From the NCBI GenBank assembly GCA_018674605.1, contig JABGZU010000139.1, positions 1 through 14,181 of the forward strand: DNA of 14,181 bases, written 5' to 3'. This document shows positions 13,661-14,181 of the stretch, in pieces. Source of the DNA: Candidatus Nitrosopumilus sp. (lineage in GTDB: Archaea > Thermoproteota > Nitrososphaeria > Nitrososphaerales > Nitrosopumilaceae). Below the pieces are notes generated by a model that saw only the letters and a list, made by a program, of their open reading frames with translations, was not told the DNA's origin and ran no database searches. Position numbers and translations under genes: made by a program. The stretch's first letter is position 1, and every line of letters starts with the position of its first letter.

Positions 13661-14071
13661 TTGATAAAAAAAATAATTACTGTGGCAATAGTTTTGAGTA
13701 TATTTTGTATAATTGTAGGTTTATCTTTATCTGATTCTAATTTTAAAGAAAATACTTCTGATGTAGAACCTATTGTTAAGGCCGATGTTATCATGCCTAC
13801 TAAAGTATCTCGTCCTGGTTGTGATGTAAAAGATATTTGTTATATTCCATCTTCAATTGTTACCCAAAAAGGAAAATCTATTACGTGGATTAATGAGGAT
13901 TCTTCTTTTCATACTGTAACTTCTGGATTTTATGGTGAACCAACTGATCTTTTTGATAGTGGTTATTTAGATCCATATCAAACCTATACCTTATCTTTTG
14001 ATGAATCTGGAATTTATGATTATTTTTGCACTCTTCATCCTTGGATGAAGGCTCAGGTAATTGTTGAATAA
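13661..14071 (+). CDS. Type I (blue) copper protein, plastocyanin-like, membrane anchored or secreted
   Basis: 136 residues from a TTG at 13661; an ATG 5 bases earlier is in another frame and stops at once. Residues 1-24 (MIKKIITVAIVLSIFCIIVG and following) form a signal or anchor helix. The cupredoxin domain covers about 55-136, with copper ligands H84 (SSFHTVTSG), C123, H126 and M129 (DYFCTLHPWMKAQVIVE), the exact Cx2Hx3M spacing of short-loop plastocyanins. C54 and C60 (GCDVKDIC) could form a disulfide. Such proteins carry electrons outside the membrane and replace cytochrome c in the copper-based respiratory chain of ammonia-oxidising archaea. The stop codon touches the 3' end of the opposing tRNA-Cys. 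Confidence 0.92.
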   Translation: MIKKIITVAIVLSIFCIIVGLSLSDSNFKENTSDVEPIVKADVIMPTKVSRPGCDVKDICYIPSSIVTQKGKSITWINEDSSFHTVTSGFYGEPTDLFDSGYLDPYQTYTLSFDESGIYDYFCTLHPWMKAQVIVE

Positions 14072-14143
14072 AGGTACCCGAGGGAGTCGAACCCCCTTGT
14101 ATAAGCTTTGCAGGCTCACGCATAACCGTTCTGCCAGAGTACC
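14072..14143 (-). tRNA. tRNA-Cys (anticodon GCA)
   Basis: A 72-base cloverleaf on the minus strand without intron. Acceptor stem GGTACTC/GGGTACC (one U-G pair), D arm GCAG-AACGGTT-ATGC with a G-A at the inner pair, anticodon arm TGAGC-CTGCAAA-GCTTA giving GCA at 14109-14111, T arm GGGGG-TTCGACT-CCCTC. The discriminator U73 is the main identity base of tRNA-Cys. CCA is not encoded. The mature 3' end directly abuts the stop codon of the convergent copper protein gene, so the primary transcript must extend into that gene and be trimmed by tRNase Z. Confidence 0.95.
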
Positions 14144-14181
14144 GTTTTGAAAAATACGAAATGAACAATTAAACTCTTTAG

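Noticed and set aside
9878..14071. Attachment-site duplication of a tRNA 3' end flanking a genomic island
   Set aside because: I searched by eye for the 3' part of tRNA-Thr and tRNA-Cys elsewhere in the window and found no second copy, nor any integrase.
13890..14168. 92-residue minus-strand open frame across the copper protein end and tRNA-Cys
   Set aside because: It runs through a well-formed tRNA gene and the opposite strand of a clear cupredoxin domain; the composition is not protein-like.
1..14181. CRISPR array or insertion sequence
   Set aside because: No regularly spaced direct repeats with unique spacers and no transposase-like protein or terminal inverted repeats with target duplications were seen.

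Overview
The window reads as chromosomal DNA of an ammonia-oxidising archaeon of the Nitrososphaerota (Thaumarchaeota), close to Nitrosopumilus-type marine lineages. The evidence is a very AT-rich sequence with archaeal-type gene products (RtcB ligase, PDCD5, archaeal uS11, archaeal-type ThiL and phosphohexomutase), TATA-like boxes placed 22-32 bases upstream of several start codons with almost no leader, tRNA genes without encoded CCA, and a secreted or anchored type I copper protein of the kind abundant in these organisms. The species was not determined, and no database was searched.

Layout. 1-1965 (minus strand): the 5' end of valS, a QueD/PTPS-like enzyme with an extra N-terminal domain, a pterin carbinolamine dehydratase and a pentapeptide-repeat protein. 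2071-4189: an asparagine-synthase-type PP-loop protein lacking the glutaminase half, convergent with adenylosuccinate lyase. 4392-6558 (plus): a coupled set rtcB - PDCD5 - unknown small protein, with stop/start overlaps. 6555-7079 (minus): ribosomal protein uS11 with an acidic repeat-built N-terminal tail. 7196-7516 (plus): a small single-pass membrane protein. 7517-9749 (minus): thiL and a phosphoglucosamine/phosphomannose mutase with overlapping ends. 9804-9877: tRNA-Thr(CGU).

From the tRNA-Thr to the tRNA-Cys (14072-14143, minus) the content changes to lineage-specific small genes: a possible 25-residue protein, two divergently transcribed related two-helix membrane proteins, a winged-helix regulator, a 194-residue Cys/His-cluster protein, a small zinc-ribbon protein, an unexplained 60-base imperfect hairpin that may be a small RNA, a large AIPR-family protein with a nuclease-like N-terminus (probable defence gene), and a type I copper protein.

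The genes are packed tightly. All six convergent gene pairs have gaps of 3 bases or less, or overlap, so their transcripts must end inside the opposing gene. Four genes (uS11, PDCD5, phosphohexomutase, cupredoxin) appear to start at TTG and one at GTG. No intergenic stretch exceeds about 300 bases. The least explained ones are 4190-4391 (divergent promoters with a direct repeat) and 11712-11834 (hairpin).
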